A DNA stretch of 64,000 bases from Ewingella americana ATCC 33852 (GTDB taxonomy: Bacteria > Pseudomonadota > Gammaproteobacteria > Enterobacterales > Enterobacteriaceae): NCBI RefSeq assembly GCF_000735345.1, contig NZ_JMPJ01000053.1, positions 186,001 to 250,000 of the forward strand, given 5' to 3'. The position numbers and the translations under genes were made by a program. Below the pieces are notes generated by a model. The model did not search any database, had not been told where the DNA came from, and saw only the letters and a list, made by a program, of their open reading frames with translations. Shown here piece by piece: positions 11,453 to 20,735 of the stretch (positions are counted from its first letter, which is position 1; each line of letters opens with the position of its first letter).

Positions 11453-12010
11453 ATGACGGCGGAAGGCCATCTCATATTTTCAATCGCCTGTGCGGTATTC
11501 GCCAAAAAAGCACAGCTCTCTCCTGAGCTGGCGCACGGGGACTGGTGGCATATTATCCCAGCCTCGCTGCTGACGTCACTGCTGCCCGACATTGATCACC
11601 CAAAATCGCTGATCGGCCAACGGCTTAAGTGGGTCTCCGCGCCCATTGCCCGAGTCTTTGGGCATCGGGGCTTCACCCACAGCCTGTTGGCAGTGGTCGG
11701 CGGCATCTTCCTGATGCGCACCCACTTCCCCCATGATTGGGTGATTCCGATCGACGCTTTCCACGCGATGATTATCGGCTATCTCAGCCATATATTGGCC
11801 GACATGCTGACCCCTGCAGGGGTGCCTCTGCTGTGGCCCTGCCGCTGGCGTTTTCGCCTGCCGCTGATCAATAGTCAGAAAGGCAACCAGTTGGAGCGCA
11901 CATTATGCTTACTCTTGGTGGGCTTCACCCTGTTCTGGCCCAACTGGACGCCCATTATTGGTGCAATCAAACCGGAGTCATTTAGCAAATTATTGAACCT
12001 GATCACCTAA
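11453..12010 (+). CDS. ydjM: YdjM family inner-membrane metal-dependent hydrolase-like protein
   Basis: The 185-residue member of the YdjM/LexA-regulated hydrolase-like family starts at MTAEGHLIFSIAC. An upstream in-frame ATG would run through the LexA box. Conserved residues are DIDHPKS (candidate metal ligands), GHRGFTHSL and HILADMLTPAGVPLLWPC, with several membrane segments between. The biochemical role is unknown, although E. coli ydjM is induced by DNA damage. A GGAAG ribosome site precedes the ATG. It is slightly shorter than the E. coli protein at the C-terminus. Confidence 0.9.
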   Translation: MTAEGHLIFSIACAVFAKKAQLSPELAHGDWWHIIPASLLTSLLPDIDHPKSLIGQRLKWVSAPIARVFGHRGFTHSLLAVVGGIFLMRTHFPHDWVIPIDAFHAMIIGYLSHILADMLTPAGVPLLWPCRWRFRLPLINSQKGNQLERTLCLLLVGFTLFWPNWTPIIGAIKPESFSKLLNLIT

Positions 12011-12203
12011 AATCGCGCATAAAATAACCTAAAAAGGCATATTTAGTGCCTTTTTAGCTCGGAAAGTTATAAAGCATTCTTTTTGGATATAAATACCCCT
12101 CCTTATGAACTGTTATTCTATGCCCCAACGCTATGGGATGGTGCATTCCCCGAAGTGGGAACATCAGAAAGCAAAACATAATTAGAAATTTGGAGATCTG
12201 GGT

Positions 12204-13595
12204 ATGAATCTTCCGCTCGTGATTAACGTGGTGGTCTTCGTCGCCCTCCTTCTGCTTTTGGCGCAAACCCGCCACAAGCAGTGGAGTCTGGCAAAAAAAG
12301 TCCTGGTCGGTCTGGTGATCGGCGTGGTGTTTGGTCTGGCATTGCAGCTGATTTACGGCTCTGACAACCCAGTACTGAAAACCTCTATTACTTGGTTCAA
12401 TATCGTCGGTAATGGTTATGTGCAGTTGCTGCAAATGATCGTCATGCCGCTGGTATTCGTCTCCATTCTGAGCGCGGTTGCCAAGCTGCATAACGCCTCT
12501 TCACTGGGCAAAATCAGCTTCCTGACTATCGGCACGCTGCTGTTCACTACCCTTATCGCCGCTCTGGTGGGTGTGTTTGTCACCGGCCTGTTTGGCCTGA
12601 CCGCTGACGGTCTGGTTCAGGGTGCTCAAGAAACAGCTCGTCTGTCTGCGCTGCAAAGCAACTACGTGGGTAAAGTCGCTGACTTGACCATGCCGCAGCT
12701 GATCCTGTCCTTCATTCCGAAAAACCCGTTTGCCGATTTAACGGGCGCAAGCCCGACGTCGATTATCAGCGTGGTCATCTTCGCGGCCTTCGTTGGCGTT
12801 GCTGCCCTGCAACTGGTTAAAGATGACCAAGAGAAAGGCCCGCGCGTGCTGGCGTTCATCGACACTCTGCAAGCTTGGGTGATGAAACTGGTTCGTCTGG
12901 TGATGAAACTGACTCCATACGGCGTGCTGGCCCTGATGACCAAAGTGGTTGCAGGCTCTAACGTGCAGGACATCATCAAGCTGGGTAGCTTCGTGGTGGC
13001 GTCTTACTTGGGTCTGGCCATTATGTTTGTGGTTCACGCGGTGCTGCTCTCCTTCACCGGCATTAACCCAGCGAAATTCTTCCGCAAAGTGTGGCCAGTG
13101 CTGACCTTCGCCTTCACCAGCCGCTCTAGCGCAGCCTCTATTCCACTGAGTGTTGAAGCGCAAACGCGTCGTCTGGGTATTCCAGAATCTATCGCCAGTT
13201 TCGCTGCGTCCTTTGGTGCCACCATTGGTCAGAACGGCTGTGCGGGTCTTTACCCGACCATGCTGGCAGTGATGGTTGCGCCAACCGTGGGTATCAACCC
13301 GTTTGACCCAATGTGGATCGCCACCTTGGTGGGTATCGTGACCCTCAGCTCTGCCGGTGTTGCCGGTGTGGGTGGCGGTGCGACCTTCGCGGCGCTGATT
13401 GTGCTGCCAGCGATGGGCCTGCCGGTAACGCTGGTTGCCCTGCTGATTTCGGTCGAACCTTTGATTGATATGGGTCGTACCGCGCTGAACGTCAGCGGCT
13501 CAATGACTGCCGGTACTATCACCAGCCAGTTACTGCGCCAGACCGATAAGTCTTTATTAGAAGCCGATGACAACGCCGAACTGGCGCATCGCTAA
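12204..13595 (+). CDS. tcyP: L-cystine sodium symporter TcyP
   Basis: This is a 463-residue member of the dicarboxylate/amino-acid:cation (DAACS) symporter family. It has eight membrane helices, the serine-rich re-entrant loop [29 protein letters not shown], the second hairpin [10 protein letters not shown] and [11 protein letters not shown] near the end. It is strongly similar to E. coli TcyP (YdjN), which imports cystine with low-to-moderate affinity under CysB control. The order ydjM-tcyP is as in E. coli. A GGAG ribosome site precedes the ATG and a terminator follows. Confidence 0.95.
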   Translation: MNLPLVINVVVFVALLLLLAQTRHKQWSLAKKVLVGLVIGVVFGLALQLIYGSDNPVLKTSITWFNIVGNGYVQLLQMIVMPLVFVSILSAVAKLHNASSLGKISFLTIGTLLFTTLIAALVGVFVTGLFGLTADGLVQGAQETARLSALQSNYVGKVADLTMPQLILSFIPKNPFADLTGASPTSIISVVIFAAFVGVAALQLVKDDQEKGPRVLAFIDTLQAWVMKLVRLVMKLTPYGVLALMTKVVAGSNVQDIIKLGSFVVASYLGLAIMFVVHAVLLSFTGINPAKFFRKVWPVLTFAFTSRSSAASIPLSVEAQTRRLGIPESIASFAASFGATIGQNGCAGLYPTMLAVMVAPTVGINPFDPMWIATLVGIVTLSSAGVAGVGGGATFAALIVLPAMGLPVTLVALLISVEPLIDMGRTALNVSGSMTAGTITSQLLRQTDKSLLEADDNAELAHR

Positions 13596-13620
13596 TCTTC
13601 TATTGATTGGCTAGACGATA

Positions 13621-13655
13621 AAAAAGGCCGCGACGGTTAACGTTGCGGCCTTTTT
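13621..13655. terminator. Terminator between tcyP and the DSD1-type gene
   Basis: A GC-rich stem (AAAAAGGCCGC/GCGGCCTTTTT) has A and T tracts on both sides. It lies between convergent genes and can serve both. Confidence 0.85.
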
Positions 13656-13675
13656 GTATTTCAGACGCTTAGTGC

Positions 13676-14947
13676 TTAAAACGCGGTTTCCAGCGAATCC
13701 GTCACGCAGTAGTTGTCATCCACCAGCGGCAGATAGCGCCATTTATCAAACGCGGTACAAGGATGGGAAATACCACAACCCACCCAATCGCCCGGCTGGA
13801 GCGTCTCATCCTCTGGCAGCAGCAGATAGGCATGCTGGTCATTGACGTCGCTGATGGTCAAATGGCTGGCCGAGCGCGGCTCGCTGCCGTCGGCATTGCG
13901 GATCCACAGCGGGTTTGGCAAGTCTTGGTCGAAAGGCACGTCGCGACGGCCAAAATCAACAAAAGCCAGTCCCGGCTCGGGGCGCGACAGCACCCTGCCC
14001 CAAATTTCCAAAGACGCTTCAAAATGGTGGGTTGCGCCCGGCTGAGCAAAGGGCGCAATGCGCGAATAGAGTCCGCTGTCGTGGGCCATGTAGGCACCCG
14101 AGCGGATCAGCGGCGTGACCGGCAGAGGCAAGCTTGCCGCCGTGAAGCAGGACGTCACCACGTCAAACCACGCCCCGCCGCCCGCGCTAAGAATAATGTT
14201 GTCACTGGCGAACAACTGCTTGTCGGCCAGCAGCGCCGCCGTGGCGATCATCATTTCGCAATAGGCTTTCACCCGCGCAATGCCCGCCGCGTCGCGCCCT
14301 GCGCCCAGTGCGCCCTCATATCCCGCCACGCCGACCAGCCGCAGTTGGCTGCTGGCAGCAATGGCTTCGGCGATGCTAACTGCCTCATCCTGTGTTCGGC
14401 AGCCGGTACGGCCGCCGCTGACCGACATCTCCAGCAGCACGGAGATCTGGCTGTCACCCAGATTCTGCTCCAGCAGCTTCACGCCTTGCAGCGAATCGAC
14501 ATAACAGAGGAAGCCGTGGTCAGGGTGATCTTTCTGCCACTGGCCGATCCAGCGGATCCCCGCCGGGTCCACCAGCTCATTGGCTAAGAATACGTTGCGA
14601 ATGCCGAACTGGCGCAGTGCGCGCACCTGAGCCGGGGTCGCCGCACCCAGTCCCCAAGCGCCGCCTTCACTAATGGCACGGCGCAGCACGCCCGGCGACA
14701 TCGAGGTTTTGCCATGGGCGGCCAGCATCACGCCATTCTCACGGCAGAAAGCCGCCAGTTGGCGCAAATTATTCTCTAACGCCGACTGCTTCATGATCAT
14801 CAGTGGCGAAAAGACCTTATCGCTACTCAGTACCGCCGTGCCCTGCGGCAGAGGGGCATCGCCCGCGCCCGCCACCGATTTAAAGCGCGGCGCGGCCTGC
14901 TGTGGGTCAAGCTGGCCGTCGGCCCGCAATGGAAATTGAACAGACAT
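13676..14947 (-). CDS. DSD1-family PLP-dependent amino acid deaminase (D-serine dehydratase-like)
   Basis: The 423-residue fold-type III PLP enzyme has an alanine-racemase N-terminal barrel with the PLP lysine in AAHGKTSMSP (Lys80). The C-terminal beta domain carries the metal pair His395 and Cys397 (GISHPC), as in zinc-dependent eukaryotic D-serine dehydratase and D-threonine aldolases. It probably deaminates a D-beta-hydroxy amino acid to a keto acid through an enamine. The substrate is not known. It is the last gene of a five-gene minus-strand operon (ridA, binding protein, two permeases, ATPase, then this gene), 11 bases after the ATPase, with a GGAGGA ribosome site. Confidence 0.8.
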   Translation of the reverse strand: MSVQFPLRADGQLDPQQAAPRFKSVAGAGDAPLPQGTAVLSSDKVFSPLMIMKQSALENNLRQLAAFCRENGVMLAAHGKTSMSPGVLRRAISEGGAWGLGAATPAQVRALRQFGIRNVFLANELVDPAGIRWIGQWQKDHPDHGFLCYVDSLQGVKLLEQNLGDSQISVLLEMSVSGGRTGCRTQDEAVSIAEAIAASSQLRLVGVAGYEGALGAGRDAAGIARVKAYCEMMIATAALLADKQLFASDNIILSAGGGAWFDVVTSCFTAASLPLPVTPLIRSGAYMAHDSGLYSRIAPFAQPGATHHFEASLEIWGRVLSRPEPGLAFVDFGRRDVPFDQDLPNPLWIRNADGSEPRSASHLTISDVNDQHAYLLLPEDETLQPGDWVGCGISHPCTAFDKWRYLPLVDDNYCVTDSLETAF

Positions 14948-14958
14948 GCTTCCTCCGA

Positions 14959-15696
14959 TTAGTGCTCAAGCACGCGGGATAAGAATTGCTGGGTACGCTG
15001 ATTTTGCGGATTAACAAAAATCTGCTCCGGCGTGCCCTGCTCGGCAATCACGCCTTGGTCCATAAACACCACGCGGTCGGCGGTTTTACGCGCAAAGCCC
15101 ATCTCGTGAGTCACCACCACCATGGTCATGCCCTCGCGAGCCAAGCTGCGCATCACTTCCATCACTTCGCCCACAAGCTCTGGATCGAGGGCTGACGTGG
15201 CTTCATCGAAGAACATGATTTTCGGTTCAACCGCCAGCGCACGGGCAATGGCCACGCGCTGCTGCTGTCCGCCGGAGAGCTGGGCAGGATAATGGTGGGA
15301 ACGCTCGGACAGGCCAACGCGCGCTAAGGCCGCCATGCCGCGCTTATTGGCTTCGGCGACGGAGAGCTTTTGCGCCTTAATCAGCGCCAGCGTGACATTG
15401 CCGAGCGCGGTTTTGTGTGGGAACAGGTTGAATTGCTGGAATACCATGCCGACGTGGCCGCAGATTTCGCGCGAGCGCTTTTTGTCATGCAGCGGCACGT
15501 TATTGACCCAAATTTCGCCGCCGTCGGCGGTTTCCAGCCCGCTCATGATGCGCAGCACGGTACTTTTTCCGGAGCCAGAAGCACCAATCAGCACCAGCAC
15601 CTCGCCCAGTGAAACGTCCAGACTGATCTCTTTCAGCACTTGGGTTGAGCCGAACGATTTCGTCACATTATTCAGCGTAATGGCGGGTTTACTCAT
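14959..15696 (-). CDS. Amino-acid ABC transporter ATP-binding protein (PAAT family)
   Basis: The 245-residue ATPase starts at [16 protein letters not shown]; a long upstream in-frame extension overlaps the permease and is rejected. It shows Walker A (GASGSGKST), the Q-loop ([12 protein letters not shown]), signature LSGGQQQR, Walker B ([11 protein letters not shown]) and the H-switch (VVTHEMGF). It powers polar amino-acid uptake with the two upstream permeases. Its ATG overlaps the permease stop (ATGA), so translation is coupled. Confidence 0.93.
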   Translation of the reverse strand: MSKPAITLNNVTKSFGSTQVLKEISLDVSLGEVLVLIGASGSGKSTVLRIMSGLETADGGEIWVNNVPLHDKKRSREICGHVGMVFQQFNLFPHKTALGNVTLALIKAQKLSVAEANKRGMAALARVGLSERSHHYPAQLSGGQQQRVAIARALAVEPKIMFFDEATSALDPELVGEVMEVMRSLAREGMTMVVVTHEMGFARKTADRVVFMDQGVIAEQGTPEQIFVNPQNQRTQQFLSRVLEH

Positions 15697-16337
15697 GATA
15701 ACTGACTCCTGGTTTGATGATGTTGAACCCAACGCGAAAGCGGGAAGCAGACCGCGAAATAGAGCAAGGAAACAAGGCCGTAAATCACGACCGGCTGGCC
15801 GATGCGGTCGACAATCGCCTGACCTTGGTGCATCAGCTCGGACATGCCAATCATGCTGACAATCGAGGTATCTTTTATCAGTGACAGATATTGGCCGACG
15901 AGCGGCGGCAGCACGATGCCGCGAGTTTGTGGCAGAACCACGTTCATAAAGGTTTGGCGTTTCGACAGGCCGAGGATCCATGAGACTTCCCACTGGCCTT
16001 TCGGCACGGCTTCAATCCCGCCGCGAAACACTTCGGCGATATAAGCCCCTTGATAGATGCTCAGGCCCAAAATGCCCGCCGCGAACAGGTTGATGTCATA
16101 ACCAAAATAAGCCACGCCGAAATAGATAAACATCAGGGTGATAAGCACCGGCGTGCCGCGAAACAGCTCGGTGTAGAGCACGGCTATCTGCTTGGCAATC
16201 GGCAGATTGCTGGTGCGAAGCACTGCCGCCAGCAGGCCGAGCAAGGTGCTGCCGATAATGGCCGCCACCGAGAGCATTAAAGTGATCCCTAAGCCTTGCA
16301 GCAAGATAGGTAAAGAACTGGTGATTAAATCGCTCAT
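15693..16337 (-). CDS. Amino-acid ABC transporter permease (second)
   Basis: The 214-residue HisMQ-type permease has an N-terminal hydrophobic block, the ATPase-coupling EAA loop ([32 protein letters not shown]) and about five membrane helices. The start [13 protein letters not shown] at 16337 overlaps the stop of the upstream permease (ATGA). It forms the transmembrane channel with that permease. Confidence 0.92.
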   Translation of the reverse strand: MSDLITSSLPILLQGLGITLMLSVAAIIGSTLLGLLAAVLRTSNLPIAKQIAVLYTELFRGTPVLITLMFIYFGVAYFGYDINLFAAGILGLSIYQGAYIAEVFRGGIEAVPKGQWEVSWILGLSKRQTFMNVVLPQTRGIVLPPLVGQYLSLIKDTSIVSMIGMSELMHQGQAIVDRIGQPVVIYGLVSLLYFAVCFPLSRWVQHHQTRSQLS

Positions 16338-17071
16338 GAGGTTTTCCCTCCTTTCGCTGTAGGGGTCAGCCATTTCATTGGCTGCCACCATGAGGCTCTT
16401 TTACTCGAGGTCACCAGCGCCGGATGGAATAACTTCCGCCCCGCCACATTTCCCAGCCACGAGAAGATATTGCTAAACAGCAGATAGATAACCGTCACGA
16501 TGCTGAAGGTCTGGATATAGAGCAATGTGCGGGCGTTAATCACTGTCGCCGTGCCGGTCAGTTCTGGCAGCGCGATGGCTGACAGTAAAGAGGTGCCCAG
16601 CAGCAGCTGGATCAGGTTGTTAATGATGGCTGGCCATACGGCCCGCGCCGCCTGTGGCAGCACCACGCTGATAAACACCTGACTTCTTGGAATACCCAGC
16701 ACCCACGCGGCTTCCAGCTGACCTTTCGGCACTGACTGAATGCCCGCACGGAAGGTTTCTGACAGATACGCCCCGACGTTAATCCCCAGCGCCAGCACCC
16801 CAGCGGTGAACGCACTCATGGTGATACCCATAGAAGGCAGGCCGAAGAAAATGATGAATATCTGCAACAACACCGGCGTGTTACGAATGAATTCGACATA
16901 GCAGTGGCTTATCCAGCGCACCACCGCCAGACGGGATGACTTCGCCAGCGCCGAGATAAGTCCCAGCGCTAAGGCCAGCGCAAAGGCGATAATAGTGACT
17001 TGCAGGGTCAGCCACGCGGCGGAAAGAAACGTATCGCCATAGCGCCACAGGGTTAGCCATTGATAACTCAT
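16334..17071 (-). CDS. Amino-acid ABC transporter permease (first)
   Basis: This 245-residue HisMQ-type permease (MSYQWLTLWRYGDTFLSAAWLTLQ...) carries an EAA loop (AGIQSVPKGQLEAAWVLGIPRSQVFISVVLPQ) and about five transmembrane helices. It follows the frameshifted binding-protein gene by about 49 bases and overlaps the next permease by 4 bases. The pair suggests a heterodimeric channel for polar amino acids or related amines. Confidence 0.92.
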   Translation of the reverse strand: MSYQWLTLWRYGDTFLSAAWLTLQVTIIAFALALALGLISALAKSSRLAVVRWISHCYVEFIRNTPVLLQIFIIFFGLPSMGITMSAFTAGVLALGINVGAYLSETFRAGIQSVPKGQLEAAWVLGIPRSQVFISVVLPQAARAVWPAIINNLIQLLLGTSLLSAIALPELTGTATVINARTLLYIQTFSIVTVIYLLFSNIFSWLGNVAGRKLFHPALVTSSKRASWWQPMKWLTPTAKGGKTS

Positions 17072-17120
17072 GGTCCTACTCCTTCGAGTGGCGCGGCATC
17101 AACTGCCGCGCCATTTACTA

Positions 17121-17956
17121 TCAATATTGTGGGTTCAGCGGGTAGCGAGGTTTGCTGCCAAACCATTTCTGATACAGCGTGGCGTTGTCGCCAGAGGCGT
17201 TAATCTCGAAGAGGAACTCATTCAGATAGTTAGCCCACACCTGATCGCCCTGCTTGACGGCAAAGGCGTTGTACTCAAGCGGCACCAGCGCCTCATTGGT
17301 CACGGCCAGGGTTGGGTCGAGCTTGGCCTGATAAGCCAAGAAGTTGTTATCTTCAATCATGGCGTCGGCCTGACCCTGTTTCACCGCCAGAATGGCCGCC
17401 TGCGAGGAGTCATATTCCTGAATATTGACTTTAATACCCAAGTTACGCACTTCATCGCCGTTGGTTGAGCCTTTCACCGTGGCAATGGTTTTACCCGCCA
17501 TATCATGGGCAGATTGAATGCCGCTATTTTTACGCACCAACATCGCTTCACTCGCCACCACATACGGGTTGGTGAAAGTAATTTCTTTGGCGCGATCAAG
17601 ATTGCGCGTGAAGTTACAGAACACCACGTCGACTTTATTGGTTTGCAGGTTTGGAATTCGGTTAGCACTGGTGGTATTGACCATTTCCAGCTTAACGCCC
17701 ATCTCTTTGGCGAGGGCTTTTGCTAAATCAACGTCATAGCCGTCCGGGTTATTATCTTTATCGTAAAAACCAAATGGCGCGAAACTCAGGCAGTCGCCAA
17801 CGCGCAGCGTGCCGCGCTGGAGCACGGTTTGCAGGGCGGATTGCGGCGCAGCACCCGCTTCTTTTTATCGTCGGTCGGCGTGCAGCCTGCCAGAGTCAAT
17901 AATGCCAAGGTGGCAGCAACGGCTTTGACACTTACTTTCAGCGATGTTGTATTCAT
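17121..17956 (-). pseudogene. Amino-acid ABC transporter substrate-binding lipoprotein, broken by a -1 base frameshift
   Basis: Two frames together make one binding protein of about 278 residues. Frame 1 starts at ATG 17956 and encodes a lipoprotein signal with lipobox LTLAGC (Cys25) and the linker TPTDDKK. It then runs into nonsense and stops at 17786. Frame 2 encodes AGAAPQSALQTVLQRGTLRVGDCLSFAPFGF... to the natural end KPRYPLNPQY at 17121 (SBP family 3). One extra A in the A5 run at 17862-17866 would give DKKEAGAAPQ and join them. Either the gene is inactivated, the base call is wrong, or a -1 slip at AAA-AAG rescues it. Both permeases and the ATPase downstream are intact. Confidence 0.85.
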
Positions 17957-18090
17957 TTTTTCTCTCTTTATATAAATGGAGACTGATATGAAAAATAAAT
18001 TCACAGAAAAATGAAAAGCATGGTGAATAAATACTGTCCTGGTGTGGTCGTAGTATTAAATAAATCGACAACCAAATTAAATAGTAATAA

Positions 18091-18483
18091 TTATTTACGA
18101 TCGGAGCGGAAGCATTTCATATCCACTTCTACTTTACAGTCCACAACTAAATCTTGAACGCTACAAATACGGGCTGGAGGGTTGCCTTTAAATATCTCAC
18201 TGAATACTTTATTAAATGAACTGAAATAGCGCGCGTCAGTTAATACCGCCGTGACGTGAACCACATCTTCGACCTGATAGCCGGCTTCGCGCATGATGGT
18301 TAAGCAGTTTTCGAAGGCCAGCTGCGTCTGTTCGATGATGCCGCCTTCGACTACTTCGCCATCAAGCATCGGCGTCTGGCCGGAAATATATAACCAGCCA
18401 TCGGCCTCTACGGCCCGTGCGAAGGGGAGTTTCTGGCCGCCCGTGCCTGTTCCACCTTCAACACCGTAACGTTTAATCGCCAT
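18091..18483 (-). CDS. RidA family enamine/imine deaminase
   Basis: The 130-residue RidA/YjgF-fold protein has the active-site Arg (NPPARICSVQDL), SGQTP and a C-terminal acidic segment (KVEVDMKCF). RidA proteins hydrolyse reactive enamines/imines released by PLP-dependent dehydratases. That fits well with the DSD1-type enzyme five genes downstream. It is the first gene of the module, divergent from the IclR regulator, with an AGGAG ribosome site. Substrate preference is inferred from context only. Confidence 0.88.
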   Translation of the reverse strand: MAIKRYGVEGGTGTGGQKLPFARAVEADGWLYISGQTPMLDGEVVEGGIIEQTQLAFENCLTIMREAGYQVEDVVHVTAVLTDARYFSSFNKVFSEIFKGNPPARICSVQDLVVDCKVEVDMKCFRSDRK

Positions 18484-18885
18484 GCATTACTGCTCCTGTT
18501 AGAGAAAATGCTGTGCCTGCATCGGCACATCAACTGTCCGATATACTGGACATCAATCTCTGATACCGGACAACTTCAGATTTGCATATGAAATGAGCTT
18601 TTGCAATATGCAGCGGATTAATTAGTTTTCGGCGATGTGTTCTGCGTCTCATAAATAAAACTTTCAATCTGTGAATCAGGGTGGAAATGTGATCTTAATC
18701 CTATTTCTTTCGCCGCCATTAATAGCAGCGCGCCAAAACGGGGCACCAAAATAGAACAGGTTATTTCCCTTTAAATTGGACAGCAGGATTAATTCTTTAA
18801 CGCCGGGGATGGGTTAAATTCTTAGGGCCGTGTATGATGCGTTTAATATATTCCGTTCGCACCATTACAACAGGGGAGTTGGCTT
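18484..18885. promoter_or_regulatory. Divergent control region between ridA and iclR-type gene, with TGTCC/GGACA repeats
   Basis: These 402 bases contain no gene. A perfect inverted repeat TGTCC-N8-GGACA lies at 18535-18552. A second GGACA half-site follows 20 bases later at 18568-18572 (two helical turns), and a third GGACA lies at 18778-18782. IclR proteins bind short palindromes of this kind near their own promoter, so these are candidate operators for the divergent regulator. No further coding or RNA signal was seen. Confidence 0.6.
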
Positions 18886-19638
18886 ATGCCAGATGAGAAA
18901 GTATCACGGGCGCGCGGTGTTGACAGGGTTATCGATATTTTTCGCCAATTGCATATTGCCGGTAGGCCAATGGCGATGCGGGATCTGATTGAAGCGACGG
19001 GCGCGCCGCGCTCAAGCGTCTATGACTTAGTCAGCCTGTTGGGTGACGCTGGCCTGCTGGAGTTAGATGCCGACGGCGCGGTGTTTTTCGGCCGCGAGAT
19101 GCACTATTACGGTGCGGACTATATGGCGCACAATGACCTGATCCGTCGCGCTCACCAGTCCATGGTCGAGATTGTGGCGCGCCACGGGGAAACCGTTCAG
19201 CTTTGCATGTTGGAAGGCAATAAGTACACCGTGGTGCTGTCAGAAAGTAATGCCCATCCGTTCAAGATAACCTCGGATATCGGCGTGCGGGTGCCTATCA
19301 CCTGGACCGCCACCGGTCGTTTACTGCTGAGTAACTGGTCGGATAGCGATATTCTCAAGCTGATCCCGGAAGAGGACTACCAGCTGGCCAATGGTCAGAT
19401 TCTGGATAAACAGACCTTTCTCAATGAGATCCACTACGCGGGGCATTTGGGCTATTGCATGACGGAAGGCTTGTCTGAGAGTTTTACCTGCTGCATGGCG
19501 GCGCCAATTCGCTCTCGCAGTGGTCAGGCAGTAGCGGCTATCTGCTTTATGGTCAGTCGCGACACGCCAGAAGAACGCCGCCAGATGCTGCTGAAAGAGC
19601 TGATCGACGCCGGGCGCAAGCTTTCTGATTTAACCTAA
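18886..19638 (+). CDS. IclR family transcriptional regulator
   Basis: This 250-residue regulator has an N-terminal winged helix (residues 10-70, VDRVIDIFRQL...MRDLIEATGAPRSSVYDLVSLL) and a C-terminal IclR ligand domain with a GAF-like fold. It is transcribed away from ridA and probably controls the ridA-ABC-DSD1 operon and itself. The effector is unknown, presumably the imported amino acid or its keto acid. An AGGGGAG ribosome site precedes the ATG. It is distinct from the nearby KdgR, also of the IclR family. Confidence 0.9.
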   Translation: MPDEKVSRARGVDRVIDIFRQLHIAGRPMAMRDLIEATGAPRSSVYDLVSLLGDAGLLELDADGAVFFGREMHYYGADYMAHNDLIRRAHQSMVEIVARHGETVQLCMLEGNKYTVVLSESNAHPFKITSDIGVRVPITWTATGRLLLSNWSDSDILKLIPEEDYQLANGQILDKQTFLNEIHYAGHLGYCMTEGLSESFTCCMAAPIRSRSGQAVAAICFMVSRDTPEERRQMLLKELIDAGRKLSDLT

Positions 19639-19656
19639 GCGGACCCACTTGTAACT

Positions 19657-19692
19657 CCCTCCCCTAACCTTGCCCGGCAAGCTTAGGGGAGT
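19657..19692. terminator. Intergenic hairpin between iclR-type gene and kdgR
   Basis: A long inverted repeat (CTCCCCTAA...TTAGGGGAG with inner CTTGCC/GGCAAG) lies between convergent genes. It has no T-run, so factor-independent termination is uncertain. A transcript-end stabilising hairpin is equally possible. Confidence 0.5.
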
Positions 19693-19699
19693 CGGCAGC

Positions 19700-20497
19700 T
19701 TAGAATGGGTAGTCGTGGTAACCCAGCTGTTGGGAGATGTTGCGCGCCGCGGTGTGCAGCATGCTGACATAATCGTTTTTGCTCTCTTCAGAGAAACGAA
19801 TGGTCGGGAAGGAGATACTCAAACCAGCGGTCACCACGCCAAAACGGTCAAACACCGGCACGGCGATACAACGCAGCCCCTGCTCTTGCTCTTCAATATC
19901 TTCGCCAAAGCCCTGCTCGCGAACTTTCACCAGCGCATTGCGCAGCGCGTCGGCATCAAGCAGCGTGTTTTCGGTACTGCGGGTAAATTCCATTTCTGAC
20001 AGCAATGAATCCACTTCGCTACGTTCACCCCACGCCAGCAGCACTTTACCAATGGCGGTGCTGTGTAGCGGGTTGCGGCGACCAATGCGCGAATGCATGC
20101 GCAGGTTGTACATGGAATCAATTTTATGAATATAAACGATGCCAATGCCGTCTTCATCCAGCGCGCCCAGATGAATCGTTTCGCGGGTTAAGCGAGACAG
20201 CTCGCGCATTTGAATATCCGCGCTACGGATCAGATCAACGTTCTGCAAGGCTTTCGCGCCCAGCTCAAATAACTTCAAGGTGAGAGAATATTTCTCCGAC
20301 TCGCCTTCTTGAGCCACATAACCTAACGATTTCATCGTCTGCAAAAAGCGGTAAACGGTACTTTTCGACATCATGACGCGTTGCGAAAGTTCAGTAATAC
20401 CAATCTCTCTCTCTTCTCCCAGCGCCTGCAAAATGCCAAAAACTTTCAGAACTGAGGAGACGGAATCCGGTTGTTTATCAAGATCTGCGTTAGCCAT
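19700..20497 (-). CDS. kdgR: Transcriptional repressor KdgR (pectin/KDG regulon)
   Basis: The 265-residue IclR-family protein is nearly identical to E. coli and Dickeya KdgR over the helix-turn-helix half (MANADLDKQPDSVSSVLKVFG...MMSKSTVYRFLQTMKSLGY). The ligand domain ends GYHDYPF. It represses uronate and pectin genes until 2-keto-3-deoxygluconate binds. Its perfect consensus site lies between kdgF and kduI about 10 kb away. It is divergent from yebQ as in E. coli. A two-residue insertion (GI in GALDEDGIGIVYIHK) distinguishes it from E. coli. Confidence 0.96.
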   Translation of the reverse strand: MANADLDKQPDSVSSVLKVFGILQALGEEREIGITELSQRVMMSKSTVYRFLQTMKSLGYVAQEGESEKYSLTLKLFELGAKALQNVDLIRSADIQMRELSRLTRETIHLGALDEDGIGIVYIHKIDSMYNLRMHSRIGRRNPLHSTAIGKVLLAWGERSEVDSLLSEMEFTRSTENTLLDADALRNALVKVREQGFGEDIEEQEQGLRCIAVPVFDRFGVVTAGLSISFPTIRFSEESKNDYVSMLHTAARNISQQLGYHDYPF

Positions 20498-20735
20498 AAC
20501 TCTCTTACCTGCCCGCTTTAGTTTTGTTTCAAAAAAAATAGAACACAGTTTTCATTATAATGGCAAGCTTTTAACAACCGCAATCATCCAGAAGAAAAGC
20601 TGAGATTTTGCGCCAATAATTCATAACTTTTCTTACAATATTACTAACGTTTGCCAATAATCACGGTTGTCTCTCAAGAGTGATTAGCGTGATAATATTT
20701 CCTCTTATTATTACCCCTAATGCCGACACTCATTC

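Noticed and set aside
13763-14587. A 274-codon frame antisense to the DSD1-type gene, and a similar one (60157-61038) antisense to dbpA
   Set aside because: Both lack start signals and domains; the opposite-strand genes have full motif sets.
20530-20560. A possible KdgR box between kdgR and yebQ (AATAGAACACAG...TTTTCATT)
   Set aside because: Several core positions disagree with the consensus; too weak to claim autoregulation.
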